Shown: positions 44,966 to 57,000, counted from the stretch's first letter. The stretch is 64,000 nt of DNA from Pocillopora verrucosa (GCF_036669915.1 NC_089319.1:21057885-21121884); one strand, 5' to 3'. Notes: a model not told the origin generated them from the letters alone. Program-made: numbers and translations.

Positions 44966-46096
44966 ACAAATGAAGTTGATTTTGAGTCGCCAACCGGCTG
45001 ATATGACCGAGACCGGAAACGTTAAGTATAAAGTTTCGAGAGTAACTCAAAACAGGTAAAATGCAGCAAATGAATTAATTTTCAAAAATATTACCAATTA
45101 CTTTCGTTACTCTGAAATTATCAATATTATCAAAAATAAAGTTGCCAATATGGTCAACATGAACAGCGAGAATTTCGGGAACGAATCATAAACGTACTAG
45201 TTTTTTGCCACAACGTGTTAATAATTACTCCAATGGACGAGGGTACATTGATTCATCATCACTTTCTAGCAGCATGTTTGGTAACTAGGTTAAGCCTTAA
45301 CCTAGTTACCAAACATGCCGTCGGACAGCCCATAAAAATAAACAAACTCAGTGCAGCTTCGTTAGAAACTACTCAGAGTCCCTTGATGGACGATATCAGA
45401 TAACTTCTATCGGCCACGTTTGCATTTGATACAAAAAAAGGTTATCAAGTCTCTTATTTACAGTTTAACCCTTTAACTCTCAAAAGTGATTAACATCTTA
45501 CTTCTCCCTATAATATCCATACATTATCCAACAAACAAGTAATAAGAAACACAAACGTATCAGTAGTTGTTATCTTGATCCAACACCAAATTCTCGTCAC
45601 TAGTTTACAAGTAAGTGTGTGGCAGCTATAGGGGAGAGTTAATTAATCAGATCGTGGAAGTTATGTCCTCTGTTAAGTTTCGAAACGTCGACATCAACTT
45701 CCTTTCCTGTCGGTAATAAAGTTCACGACAACTAATAATCATTCCATATAAACAACGGGACTTTCCCTAAATTAGTCAAGCAAACAGCTGTTTGTCAAGA
45801 TAACCTGGGAGAGACTTACTTTAGCTTACGTACTGCTGCCCTAGCAGCCGGACCGTTCACACGGTTTGGTCTTGAGTCAAGAATGTAGGAAGAGATGAGG
45901 CGAGGAAAGTGTCATTTAAAAGGTAAAAAACACGAATGTATGTCTAACACTGAGTTCCTTGAGCCACTTAACTGACAGGAAACAACAACAATCAAATATC
46001 GTCTGAGCAAGTTAACATCAAATACAAAAGCGGAGAGCAATAAAATCCTTCGCTTCAGGGACCAAACTAAGACAATTGACGTTTACAAAAGACACC
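44966..46096 (+). promoter_or_regulatory. 5' flank of group 1 copy E
   Basis: Repeats 691-1827, including the palindrome at 45271-45319 and the final shared upstream block. A 15-base piece (CACTGGCCTTTCC) present before copies A-C is missing near 45955. Confidence 0.35.
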
Positions 46097-47719
46097 ATGA
46101 GTAGCAGTACGCTGATAGAGGTGTTTGGCCATATCGTATTCAGTTTTACAAGAGGCGTGACAGAGCATTACTACCCAGAAGAACCTGAATCAATGGCTTT
46201 TGGTTACGATCCTCTACAGGGGACTGGTTTGGAATGGAACTATCAACCTGTTGAGGAGGTTATTTATCAGGAATACAGCGAGAGAGAAGCAACTAGCTTG
46301 GATTATTTTATGGCCTGCAGGCCTAAGGTAAGAGTCATAAACGCATGCTCATCAGACGACGATGAAGAATCACACGAAAACAATTCACAAGATGATGAAG
46401 ATAGAGCAATGGCGTGGAAGCGATTAAGACCATCCGCTCTCCACACTGCTTGGAAATCAATGTACTTTGGAGCCTCGATCTCACTTCTAACTGCTACCGT
46501 CATAGGTTCACTATACATATTGATTTCATTTCTACTGTACAAAACTGTAAACAACTGCGAATTTTACCCAAAGAAATCCATTCCTGTGAAAGTTCAATGG
46601 CTAAGATCAATATCAGATACAATGTGTTGTAGCATCATATATAATAGTTTTTTTTTGGTGGTCCTATTTCTCTTTCGACCTTATCAGATCAAGGGAATAA
46701 GAAAAAAACTTATTTCAGCGAGCTGCTGTGGATTTCTATTGGATGCACTTTACCGCGTGTTTCTTCAAGCCCTCGGAATGTCCCATTCTAAACTTTCTAC
46801 GATACAAAAGCTTCCACTGTTCTTTCTCAGTTTTGTAAGTTTTTCTTGGCAAATACATCTTGTAACGAATCATTTTCTATCACGACAATCAACAAGGCAG
46901 AGGATTACGTTTTTCTTTCAAGTGGCAGTTGTTCTTGTATCCCTTGTCATCCTTGCAATTCCGGTGGCCGAGATCATCTACCCAACTTTTAATAAACAAA
47001 CCATGAATGGCAAACTATTAATCGCTCTCTTTGCGCCTCTAATTGGAGTCGTTCTAAAGGTTACCTCACGAATTTGTGTTCAGCGGCTTCACCGGGATTA
47101 CATTCATCCGGGATATTTATATGTCTTACTGGCGCCGTTGTTCGGCTCTTCGGCGATAATGTTTCGTGTTTTACAAGCGGATCTCGGCAGTTTACAATAC
47201 ATCGCGATTCTAGGGATAATTCACGGGATTGTGGAAGTAATCGAAAGAAGCGCAATGGTCTTTATTGATCATATTTGCCACTCGATTTGGAAAAGAACAG
47301 CCGCTCCCTGGGGAAGTTTTCGCACTCCTCGTGGTGAGAGGCTAATGGCTGATATAACTATTATGAGCATGCTGTTTGAATCAACTGCTATAGTTTCCGT
47401 CAACGGCTGTTTGTATTTGTATAAGTTCAATTTCCTTCAAAACACCTCCTTATTAGAAGTGTTAGAGCCTTTTACTCTAACAACTTGTCTTCAGTTGGTG
47501 ATTGAGTGGTTTTTCACCAGCGTATCCCTCGCGATCGAGACTCACTATCAGAACATGGCTGTTATGGCTGTTTGGCAAAGAAGATGGAAAAGACATACTT
47601 TAATATCACTTACAACTTCTGTGCTCATAGCATTATGGACTAGCACAATTCTGTTAATTATTGTGCATGGAAGATTTAAGGAGTCTTCGAATCAACCTTG
47701 TAAGATGCCGTTTACTTAA
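46097..47719 (+). CDS. Multi-pass membrane protein, group 1, copy E (intact)
   Basis: 540 residues from the ATG at 46097 (MSSSTLIEVFGHIVFSFTR). Same layout as copy A: acidic hydrophilic N-terminus with SSDDDEESHENN, about 11 hydrophobic segments, TVNNCEFYPKKSIP loop, PWGSFRTPRGERLMADI (G replaces the R of all other copies), VNGCLYLYKF, and CKMPFT end. It differs from A at scattered positions, many in hydrophobic segments (for example SFVSFSWQIH, VVLVSLVILA). One of three intact copies here. Family not recognised; located in a membrane by sequence only. Confidence 0.84.
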   Translation: MSSSTLIEVFGHIVFSFTRGVTEHYYPEEPESMAFGYDPLQGTGLEWNYQPVEEVIYQEYSEREATSLDYFMACRPKVRVINACSSDDDEESHENNSQDDEDRAMAWKRLRPSALHTAWKSMYFGASISLLTATVIGSLYILISFLLYKTVNNCEFYPKKSIPVKVQWLRSISDTMCCSIIYNSFFLVVLFLFRPYQIKGIRKKLISASCCGFLLDALYRVFLQALGMSHSKLSTIQKLPLFFLSFVSFSWQIHLVTNHFLSRQSTRQRITFFFQVAVVLVSLVILAIPVAEIIYPTFNKQTMNGKLLIALFAPLIGVVLKVTSRICVQRLHRDYIHPGYLYVLLAPLFGSSAIMFRVLQADLGSLQYIAILGIIHGIVEVIERSAMVFIDHICHSIWKRTAAPWGSFRTPRGERLMADITIMSMLFESTAIVSVNGCLYLYKFNFLQNTSLLEVLEPFTLTTCLQLVIEWFFTSVSLAIETHYQNMAVMAVWQRRWKRHTLISLTTSVLIALWTSTILLIIVHGRFKESSNQPCKMPFT

Positions 47720-48962
47720 AACTGAAGAATGAAGAATAGAAAACATCAAGTCTTCTGTAGGTTTACAGTCGTTTCGACATAACTTTAGTAAGAGCAGTCA
47801 CGTACCCTACGCAGCCCATGTATCGAATCGACTCGTATCGAATCAACTTCGAAGATAAATCTTGCCCATAGGTATCTAATATTGAGGTCAAGTTAAGATA
47901 GAACTCTACACTTGACAGGATTGTGCGTTTAGTTATAACAGTGCTTTTATCAAGACATGCATGTTGGAAAAACCCGTATAGGTAATGACATAATTATAAA
48001 GTACTCAATGTAATACAGAGTACAAAATGAAATGGAGATATTTTGACATTATAATATCATTAACAATAGGTCTCGCTTTCCTTGAAAACCTAGGAGATGA
48101 ACCTTTCCCTACCAGAAAAGCGTTAAATGAAAACAAAATTTGTCGGTTATGGGAAAATTAATAAATAATTTTTGTGAATAAATGGAAAATTGAGTGCTAT
48201 TAACCTACCATCGGCGACAAAAGTTGTTAACACACTGACCTTTTCAACCTCCTATTACTTCAGTTTTATCTATTTTGACCTTGTTACTTGATTCCATGAA
48301 CCTTTGAGGGGAGGGGGTAGGGGGGTCTTATCATTGATTTAGATTGTGGTTGAGAAATGACAAATAGGGAAGGTTTGCAGGGAAAGCAGGATAAAGGACG
48401 GACGGAATCCGACCTGCACAAGGAAAACCCGCAAGTGACTTATTACTTTCCTGTTCACGAGAAAACAAAAGAAAATAAATTGCGAAAATCATTGGAATTA
48501 GAAAAATAATGAGAATTGTTCAATTTCCACTTTTGTGGAATGCATGAAACACAGCCTCAACAAGAATTTCGAGTAATCATATTTTCATTTGACACTTGTC
48601 ATTCACGTCAGCTTATTTTTGCAATTTTTTTTATCAAGCGAAATTTGCGAAATTAATTAATGTGTAGTATTCGTTTCATAGAGCATAATTATTGTAGGAT
48701 ACATTAAATCATTGTATCCTTTACGATAATCACAGATTTTTATTTTACGTAAAAGATTCGGCAAGTGACGTAAGTAACGAAAACGAACTTTCTCTATAAC
48801 AGCTGCGTGACAAAAATTATGGTATGGTTGGAGACTGACAATCTGTACTCCCACCCTGTTAAATTTTACACCTCTTACTGGTTGAACGTTACTGCACACT
48901 AACATCGATCAGTAAACTTGTAAAATTTTCAGTTCGCTCTACACGCGATTTACGCGTCGAAA
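47720..48962 (+). other. 3' flank of copy E
   Basis: Matches the flanks of copies A and B. G-rich tract near 48306-48326. No conserved frame. Confidence 0.5.
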
Positions 48963-49447
48963 TGAAGCGAGGAAATGAAGCGAGGAAATAAAGTCTTAAC
49001 TCGATTTGCAATTCTAGTTCTTTTCGCTTGCTTCATGTACCCACGTCTACTTTATAAGTCAATAACATCGTTTACAACGGAAGAAATCAATTCAAATCAC
49101 CGTGGTTCCGCTCGGTCGAATTTGATGCAACCAAAACAACTCGAAGAGTGCAATTAGAAACAACCTCGGCGTCATCACAAAATTGCGTCAAACCCTCCAT
49201 GGATGACTTTCCAAACGATTATATGACCCAGTATCAGCGACGGAAGCAAAGAGGTGTTGTAATTCATTTTCTTCTGGCCATTTATATGTTTGGAGCATTG
49301 GCCTCAATATGCGACGATAACTTCGTTCCCTCGCTGGAACAGATCACCAACAAGCTTCATATGGGCTCTGATGTTGCTGGTGCGACTTTTATGGCGGCTG
49401 AAAGCTCTGCTCCTCCGTTGTTTGCCTCGTTAATTGTTCGTGTTTGA
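48963..49447 (+). pseudogene. SLC24: SLC24 (NCKX) exchanger 5' fragment, copy 3 (best preserved)
   Basis: Starts with a duplicated ATGAAGCGAGGAA. The second ATG (48975) reads MKRGNKVLTRFAILVLFACF, a hydrophobic N-terminus, to a stop at 49155. The next segment is in another frame: ETTSASSQNC, then QRRKQRGVVIHFLLAIYMFG, CDDNFVPSLEQ, SDVAGATFMAA and SSAPPLFASLI. This is the SLC24 order up to the first alpha repeat. The frame change is shared with copy 1, so it predates duplication. GSSAPELF of active exchangers is ESSAPPLF, losing the key Glu. It ends in a stop and no later exons are present. Confidence 0.75.
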
Positions 49448-49971
49448 TTTGGTTTGCTTGATCAGGCAAAGTGAATGATGTTCCTCGCGCTCGGTACGTT
49501 TTCCTTGACCAGGCGAAATAAATTAACGTTTTAGGGAAGGGAAAATGGTGACGGACTCCTATGATTTTCTAATGAATTCTTCAAATATAATTCTGATCCT
49601 GACGATCTCGGTCACTTTACCAAAATAGAACATCTAAAGCGGGTATATCAAAGACATTCAGATAGTTGGAAAGGAAACTCAAGACAAAGCCAAGAATAGC
49701 GTGACATTTAAAGCAAGAGACAATTATTCTAATGACATGCAACAAGGGAATCCCCTCTTAATACAACAGATGGTGATGTGGTTTCCTCGAAGTAACATTT
49801 TAATCACTGCAGGGAGTTTAAAGGTTGACGCTCGAGAAGAAATTTAACATTATCAACTTACAGCAGAAAAATACAATGGCTTCAAAGTCGGTAATACATT
49901 AAGACTACGGGACGAGTTAACTTTAGAAACTCTTTACCGTGACCAATTTAGAAAAACCTGGAACACTCTTG
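49448..49971 (+). other. Spacer between SLC24 fragment and S2 promoter
   Basis: Begins with the TTTGGTTTGCTTGATCAGGC block; shorter than at 5108-6060 because about 500 bases are absent near 49845. No gene seen. Confidence 0.45.
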
Positions 49972-50347
49972 TTCCAAGTTGTGCGCACAACTTGGAAATG
50001 GAGTGTCCCAAATGGAGCGCACAACTTGGAACTGGTGTGCTCCAAGTTATGCGCGTTCTTCTTCAATGATTCCTTGGTCAATTTATTAATTAATTCCTTT
50101 ATTAATTCCCTTTGTCTTCCTTTGGCTCTAAAATATCAATAGAAGTACATAAAACAATGGAATGTGGTGTATTTTCGCCAAATGCCATTGGCCTCCGTTT
50201 TCTTAATGACATCAATACAGCAACTCGACGGTTTTTATTGGCTGTCGGTCTTATTGACTTCACTACATCAACACAGTTTCTTTTCAGTCCGGTACTGGAT
50301 GAATTGTAGTGAAAGTCTTGAGTTTGGTATCTGACGAACTTGATAAA
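49972..50347 (+). promoter_or_regulatory. S2 promoter region with 34-bp palindromic repeats
   Basis: 49972-49997 is a perfect 26-base palindrome (half site TTCCAAGTTGTGC). It is the start of 2.5 units of a 34-bp repeat to 50055, as at 6156-6240. Ends with the conserved CTGACGAACTTGATAAAATG leader. A regulatory role is inferred from position and symmetry. Confidence 0.5.
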
Positions 50348-50584
50348 ATGTCCCTCAAAAAGCTTCTTATTTGTTTAGTATGCGGTGCCATAAGCGGGGT
50401 TATCGTGGCATGGCTTCTCCTCAAATTTTTGGAGAGTGAAGGATCTCAGCTAAGAGGAGGACATAAGGAGATGAAAGAAGCGAAAGACGAACAGGATGAT
50501 CGTAATAACCCCGCGGCTAAGCTGCCTGAAGAAAATGATGATAGGCTCGAGAAGAGAGCTCAAGAACATGAAGAAAGGCTCTAA
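50348..50584 (+). CDS. S2 small single-pass membrane protein, copy 3
   Basis: 78 residues, MSLKKLLICLVCGAISGVIV start, helix to about residue 28, then FLESEGSQLRGGHKEMKEAK and the tail NNPAAKLPEENDDR with EHEERL. Very close to the 25664 copy. The donor after the stop is GTGGGC (50589) in place of GTAAGT, somewhat weaker. A 3' exon is expected from about 51084 with AATAAA at 51470. The full S2 promoter with palindromic repeats is present. Confidence 0.66.
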   Translation: MSLKKLLICLVCGAISGVIVAWLLLKFLESEGSQLRGGHKEMKEAKDEQDDRNNPAAKLPEENDDRLEKRAQEHEERL

Positions 50585-51083
50585 TAAGGTGGGCTTTTAT
50601 TGTATTATTTTATTTCCAATGTCAAACCTATAGACGGAAACGTGAACATTTCGCGCTGTATGGCCTGTCAAAAGTTAACTTTTTGGTGTTTTGTTTCTGC
50701 TCTAGGCTCAATTAAATATCATATCATACATCATATATGGCCTTACACCTGACCAGGCGTAACTTTTTCGTTGTTGACAGCATTTCATGAAATTGTAAAA
50801 ATATCCAAGATGTTACAGTGGTCAAAGGGTCAGACCATTTCCGGTCAGTTGGATTCCCATGTTTTTTTATTGTTTATGTTCGTTGAAGATCGGTGAGATT
50901 ATATATGCGGTGGCTTCAGTGCAAACAGTCTGCAATAAGCGCTCGCTTATTGGTCTGTCGCGCGAGAAGCACGTATGCCGATAAGCATATTTGTGTAAAG
51001 GTCATTTTTTGGCATTCTCGTGGTCTCTAAATAAAGAAAGAACAAAAACCCAAGTAATACGATTTTTGTCTTTCAGTCAACAG

Positions 51084-51490
51084 AGAAAGAACTATCAAGA
51101 AAGGATGTATGCTGTAGCTGGCATTTGCTGTGGGAACCTAAGACATTTAGAACTGAGAACTGTATATGTGTGATACAAATTATTTGTAATATGTTAAACT
51201 TTTTTACTGTAGGTTTTGGAATTTTAACTGATCGTTTAGTAAATGGAACACTAAGTCATGTCAGAAGTGTCAACAATTGAAAAGGCAAACAACTAGATCA
51301 ATGCTATTTTTATGCTATTGATATTTTATTGTTTAGTGGAAAACTTACTTTGATGCTACCTTTCTCGGAGATTTTTATACCTTCAGTTTTAGTTCAAGTT
51401 GAGTGATCGTAAACATTGAAGTACTTTTCATTGTTCGCGCGTAATTTGTTTCCAAGACTGAGCTAAGTGAATAAAAATGTTTGTGCTTGA
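51084..51490 (+). other. 3' UTR exon of S2 copy 3
   Basis: Follows CTTTCAGTCAACAG; matches 26195-26600 and ends near AATAAA (51470). Confidence 0.5.
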
Positions 51491-52138
51491 TTTGGTTTGT
51501 TTGATCAGGCAAAGTGAATAATATTCCTCATGCTTGGTACGTTTTCCTTGGCCAGGCGAAATAAAACGACGTTTTAGGAAAAGAAAAACGATGACGAACC
51601 CCTACGATTTTTTAATGAGTTGTACTCGTACAATTCTGATCCTGACGATCTCGGTCACTATACCAAAATAGAACATCTAAAGCGGGCACATCAAAGACAT
51701 TCAGACAGTTGCAAAGGAACGCCAACGAACGTAGTATTACTGTGCAAGTCTTTGAACATCTAGTTGACAGTTGTGACAAATGACGTTTTTCAACGTTTCT
51801 TCATATTAGCCCTAATCTGTGGAATCTGTATTAAGCAGTCAACCTATTGGCGTTCATCCCGCCCATTCCCGTGGGTGACCGCCTAATAAAGGTTTGAGCT
51901 TCAAGAGTGTTGGCGTGAGTCACATGAGAAGGCTGCTATTTTAAGAACAAAACGAAGTCCTATTGTCCTTTCCTTTGAACTAGCGTGACGTAAGATAAAC
52001 TGCACTAGCGTGACGTAAGAGAAACTGCACTGAGTCATAAACTAGAATTTTCGATGGTTTTTTGCTTCTTATGTTTAAAAGTCGCAGTAGATAAAATCTT
52101 CAAACATTTTCGAGGTTCATTCGATAACCCTGTCAGAG
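51491..52138. other. Spacer and S1 leader
   Basis: TTTGGTTTGTTTGATCAGGC block to about 51720, transposon-end remnant at 51835-51897 (as 28140-28206), then the S1 leader from about 52090. A ~20-base piece with CACTAGCGTGACGTAAGA is doubled at 51977-52022. Confidence 0.45.
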
Positions 52139-52348
52139 ATGGAAGAACTTTTATGCAGTGCACTCTTTGGTGCATTTCTTGGTGTAATTGTGACAATCCT
52201 GTACTTGAAGCTGTGGAAGAATAAAGAAAGAGTGACAGGGAGAGGAAGAAGACCACCGAGTGGATGTAATAACCCGCCTGAGAAGCAGCCTGTAGAAAAT
52301 GACGAGAGATGCGCCAAGATGCCTCAAGAACACGAAGAGAGGTTTTAG
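52139..52348 (+). CDS. S1 small single-pass membrane protein, copy 5
   Basis: 69 residues, MEELLCSALFGAFLGVIVTI start, KNKERVTGRGRRPPSGCNN and tail NDERCAKMPQEHEERF. Leader intact. Donor GTGAGT at 52356. Its intron has been enlarged to about 4.6 kb by the tandem repeat at 52651-56600; the 3' exon survives at 56925 with AATAAA at 56975. Confidence 0.66.
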   Translation: MEELLCSALFGAFLGVIVTILYLKLWKNKERVTGRGRRPPSGCNNPPEKQPVENDERCAKMPQEHEERF

Positions 52349-52650
52349 ATAAATTGTGAGTACAAATTTATCTCTCAAAAATTAGTTTCTAAACATTTAG
52401 GCCGCCAAGTAAATATTGAGTGATGTGGAAAGTGCACACTGGTACTTAATGATTTAGAAATGATAATTTTAGAATCAAAAAGCGTGGTTTGGCTAGTAAA
52501 TTATAATTTCGTTTTGGTTATGAATTTCCTTTCACCCCTAACTCACAAAATCTGATTGTTAATTCTCCCCTCAGGCTGCTAGACATTTCCTTGTAAATTG
52601 GTTTTGAGAATTTTGTGTCAGATCAAGATAACAAACTTTATCTAATTTTG

Positions 52651-55600
52651 AGAGGGCACGGTAACGAATCTTGCAATCTGATTGGTTCCTAACCCTGTCA
52701 GTATTTTCCTATCTCTGCCCACGGGCCACGGTAACGCTTTCGTGAGTCGCCGAGTACATCGCAACTTTCGTTGCCATTTTTCATAAATATATCTTGTTTT
52801 TCCGGCTGGGCAGTGTTTTTAAGCAAGCACGTCGGTCACTACCTCAAGCCGATAAATAACTTATGAATCCTCTCTTTTCTCTCTATCAAATCACTTTGGT
52901 TGACAGAAAAATATTGGTTTCAGAATGAATTTGTATAAGTAATTGTGTCATTACGTTGGTTGACAGGCGGCCTAAAAACCGTCTGCAATTAACTTTAATC
53001 GTTCACAAAAAGTACATAGAAACTTAAAACGTGAAGTGTTTGGTTACAGTTAAACTGAACGATGGAACTTTCATTAATTTAATATCTGAATTTTCTCAAA
53101 CAATTTGTTCGTAGTGAAAGAGCGAGCGAAGTTTTAATTTAAGTTCTACAACAAATAAACGCTCTCGGTGATTCTTTCCAAGTCCGTTCAATTTGGACAT
53201 TTGTGCCGTAAATTGCACAACAGAAACTGAAGGAATTTATTGAGAAAAAGCCGCATTAAATCCCTGTGTGTTTCGTTGGAGTGTGCCATTCGAATTTAGT
53301 TTTTGTGGAGGAAAGATCAGATTTGCACACGCCATTGCAGCAAACAAACGAACAAACTCTCACAACTTCAAAATAAAAAATTTGAATTTACTCACAGTTA
53401 CTTTCCTCGCCGTTTACTTAACGAACAGAGGTAAATCTTCCTACATGAATGAATCGTCGATGAGAGTGAGTAATACTTTCCGTTGGATCATCAACTGTTT
53501 TTGAAGAAAACATTGTCGTGACAGTCTTTGCCAAACTAGTTCCGTTGTTTTTCAAATCTTCTTGCGCTTTTTTTTTTCTTATGCGCTCTCGAATTGACAG
53601 GTGTCAGATTGTGACAGATACTTGTAAAAATAATGTTTCAAAGTTTGTTAAGAAGCCTTTTAAATCACCTTTATCGTTACGGAAATGAAAATGTTTCGGT
53701 GAGGCATCTCTCTTTAATTTGCATCACCTCTATTTTAACCAGTTACTCGCTCAAAAATTGTACAGTTTATGGAAGATCTTACCGCATTTACAGCCCTAAA
53801 TCATTCGGGTTCTTTCGGAAAGAATCTCGTCAAGTTTTAAAAAAATAAATATGTTATTTCAGTATTTTCAAACCTCAGTCACAGTTTTTCACCATACGGA
53901 CCTCCCAGCCGGCAAATAACATATATTTATTGTTTTTTTAGAGGGCACGGTAACGAATCTTGCAATCTGATTGGTTCTTTACCCGGTCAGTATTTTCCTA
54001 TCTCTGCCCACGGGCCACGGTAACGCTTTCGTGGGTCGCCGAGTACAACCCAACTTTCGTTGTCATTTTTCATAAATATACCTCGTTTTCCGGCTGGGCA
54101 GTATTTTTAAGCAAACACGTCGGTCACTACCTCAAGCCGATAAATAACTTATGAATCCTCTCTTTTCTCTCTATCAAATCACTTTGGTTGACAGAAAAAT
54201 ATTGGTTTCAGAATGAATTTGTATAAACAATAGTGTCATTACGTTGGTTGACAAGCGGCCTAAAAACCGTCTGCAATTAATTTTAATCGTTCACAAAAAG
54301 TACCCTGAAAGTTGAAACGTGAGGTATTTGGTTACAGTTAAACTGAACGATGGAACTTTCATTCATTTAATATCTGAATTTTCTCGAGCAATTTGTTCAT
54401 AGTGAAAGAGCGAGCGAAATTTTAATTTAAGTTCTACAACAAATATACGCTCCTGGTGAGTCCTTCCAATTCCGTTCAATTTGGACATTTGTACCTTAAA
54501 TTGCACAACAGAAATTGAAGGAATTTTTTGAGAAAAGGCCGCATTACATTCCCTTGTGTCTCGTTGGAGTGCGCCGTTCGAATTTAGTTTTTGTGAAGGA
54601 AAGATCAGAGTTAAACACGCTATTACAGCAAACAAACGAGCAAACTCTCACAACTTCAAAATAAAAAAATTGAATTTACTCACAATTACTTTCCTCGCCG
54701 TTTACAGAGGTAAATCTTCGTACATGAATGAATGGTCGATGAGAGTGAATAATAATTTCCGTGAGATCATCAACTGATTTTGAAAAAAACATTGTCGTGA
54801 CTGTCCTTGCCAAACTAGTTCTGTTTGTTTTCAAATGTTCCTACGCTTTTTTTTTTCTTGCGCGCTCTCTAATTGACAGGTGTCAGATTGTGACAGATAC
54901 TTGTAAAAATAATGTTTCAAAGTTTGTTTGGAAGCCTTTTAAATCACATTTATCGTTACGGAAATAAAAATGTTTCGCTGAGGCATCTTTCTTAAATTTG
55001 CATCACCTCTATTTTAACTACTATTTACCCACTCAAAAATTGTTCAGTTTATGGAAGATCTTGCCGTATTTACGTCCATAAATTATTCGGGTTCTTTCGG
55101 AAAGAATTTCGTCAAGTTTAAAAACAATAAATATGTTATTTACCGGCTAAGGGTCGGTCCGTATGGTGAAAAACTGTGACCTCGGTCTTGAAAATTCTGC
55201 CCTCGGCCTACGGCCTCGGGCAGTATTTCCAAGACCTCGGTCACAGTTTTTCACCATACGGACCTCCCAGCCGGCAAATAACATATATTTATTGTTTTTT
55301 TAGAGGGCACGGTAACGAATCCTGCAATCTGATTGGTTCTTTACCCGGTCAGTATTTTCCTATCTCTGCCCACGGGCCACGGTAACGCTTTCGTGAGTCG
55401 CCGTGTACATCTCAACTTTCGTTGCCATTTTTCATAAATATACCTCGTTTTGCCCGCTGGGCAGTATTTTTAAGCAAACACATCGGTCACTACCTCAAGC
55501 CGACTTATGAATCCTCTCTTTCTCTCTCTCAAATCAATTTAGTTGACAAAAAAATATTGGTTTCAGAATGAATTTGTATAGGCAATGGTGTCATTACGTC

Positions 55601-56601
55601 GGTTGACAAGCGGCCTAAAAACCGTCTGCAATTGATTTTAATCATTCACAAAAAGTACTTAGAAAGTTAAAACGTGAGGTATTTGGTTACAGGTAAACTG
55701 AACAATGGAACTTTCATTCATTTAATGTCTGAATTTTCTCAAAGAATTTGTTCGTAGTAAAAGAGCGAGCGAAGTTTTAATTTCAGTTCGACAATAAATA
55801 TACGCTCTTGGTGAGTCTTTCAAAGTCCGTTCAATTTGGACATTTGGACCATAAATTGCACAACAGAAACTGAAGGAATTTATTGAGAAAAGGCCGCATT
55901 AAATCCCCTTGTGTCTCGTTGGAGTGTGCCGTTCGAATTCAGTTTTTGTGGAGGAAAGACCAGATTTACACACGCCGTTGCAGCAAACAAACGAGCAAAC
56001 TCTCACAACTTCAAAATAAAAAATTTGAATTTACTCACAATTACTTTCCTCGCCGTTTACTTAATGAACAGAGGTAAATCTTCGTACATGAATGAATCGT
56101 CGATGAGAGTGAATAATACTTTCCGTTATATCATTGATTGTTTTTGAAGAAAACATTGTCGTGACAGTCCTTGCCAAACTAGTTCCGTTGTTTTTCAAAT
56201 CTTCTTGCGCTTTTTTTTTTCTTACGCGCTCTCTAATTGACAGGTGTCAGATTGTGGCAGATACTTGTAAAAATAATGTTTCAAAGTTTGTTTGGAAGCC
56301 TTTTAAATCATCTTTATCGTTACGGAAATGAAAATGTTTCGCTGAGGCATCTCTCTTTAATTTGCATCACCGCTATTTTAACTACCATTTACTCACTCAA
56401 AAATTGTTCAGTTTATGGAAGATCTTGCCGTATTTACTGCCCTAAATCATTCGGGTTCTTTTGGAAAGAATTTCGTCAAGTTTAAAAACAATAAATATGT
56501 TATTTACCGGCTAAGGGTCGGTCCGTATGGTGAAAAACTGTGACCTCGGTCACAGCTTTTCACCATACGGACCTCCCAGCCGGCAAATAACATATATGTA
56601 T
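52651..56601. repeat. Tandem array of three ~1.3 kb units
   Basis: Units begin AGAGGGCACGGTAACGAATC at 52651, 53940 and 55302 (1289, 1362 and ~1300 bases). Units 2 and 3 end in a foldback: CGGTCCGTATGGTGAAAAAC ... its complement, then CAGCCGGCAAATAACATATA. Unit 1 keeps only the right arm. In unit 2 the loop also holds CCTCGGCCTACGGCCTCGG. Frames of 60-90 codons recur in each unit but differ in ends and lack domains. Probably a non-autonomous element amplified in tandem. It interrupts the S1 intron, compared with 37400. Confidence 0.75.
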
Positions 56602-56924
56602 CCTCATTAACTGTTTGCTGCATGATGTTTTGATATTTTAGGGAGAAGTTACATATAGAGGTTAATTGGTTGAATTTCTGTCTAATTTTGAGACTATGAC
56701 GTTACATAAAATTATGTGCTTAGGGAGCAAAACAACCGAGAGACCGAGAAATCAAGGAAACTCACATGCAGCAGCGCTAAACTGTCATGATCTCATTTCC
56801 GTCTAAGCCCTCTAGTTTCTCTTGCATAGCAGAGTTTTCAGACATTCGGCAGTGTAATGAATTATGAATTAAGAACAGAATTTGTCATTTTATATTTTTT
56901 GCTTTATTCGACAGATACCGGGAG

Positions 56925-57000
56925 CGCTGAGATCAAATTTCCTGGCATTTCTACAGGCTGTTTTAATGTACGAAAATAAAGTTATAAACTGTTATACTAA
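56925..57000 (+). other. 3' UTR exon of S1 copy 5
   Basis: Acceptor GCTTTATTCGACAG, exon start ATACCGGGAGC, AATAAA at 56975-56980. Confidence 0.55.

Noticed and set aside
53268..56485. Recurring 60-80 codon frames in the 1.3 kb tandem units
   Set aside because: The frames differ in start and end between units and hold no domain; frame recurrence follows from the tandem repeat.
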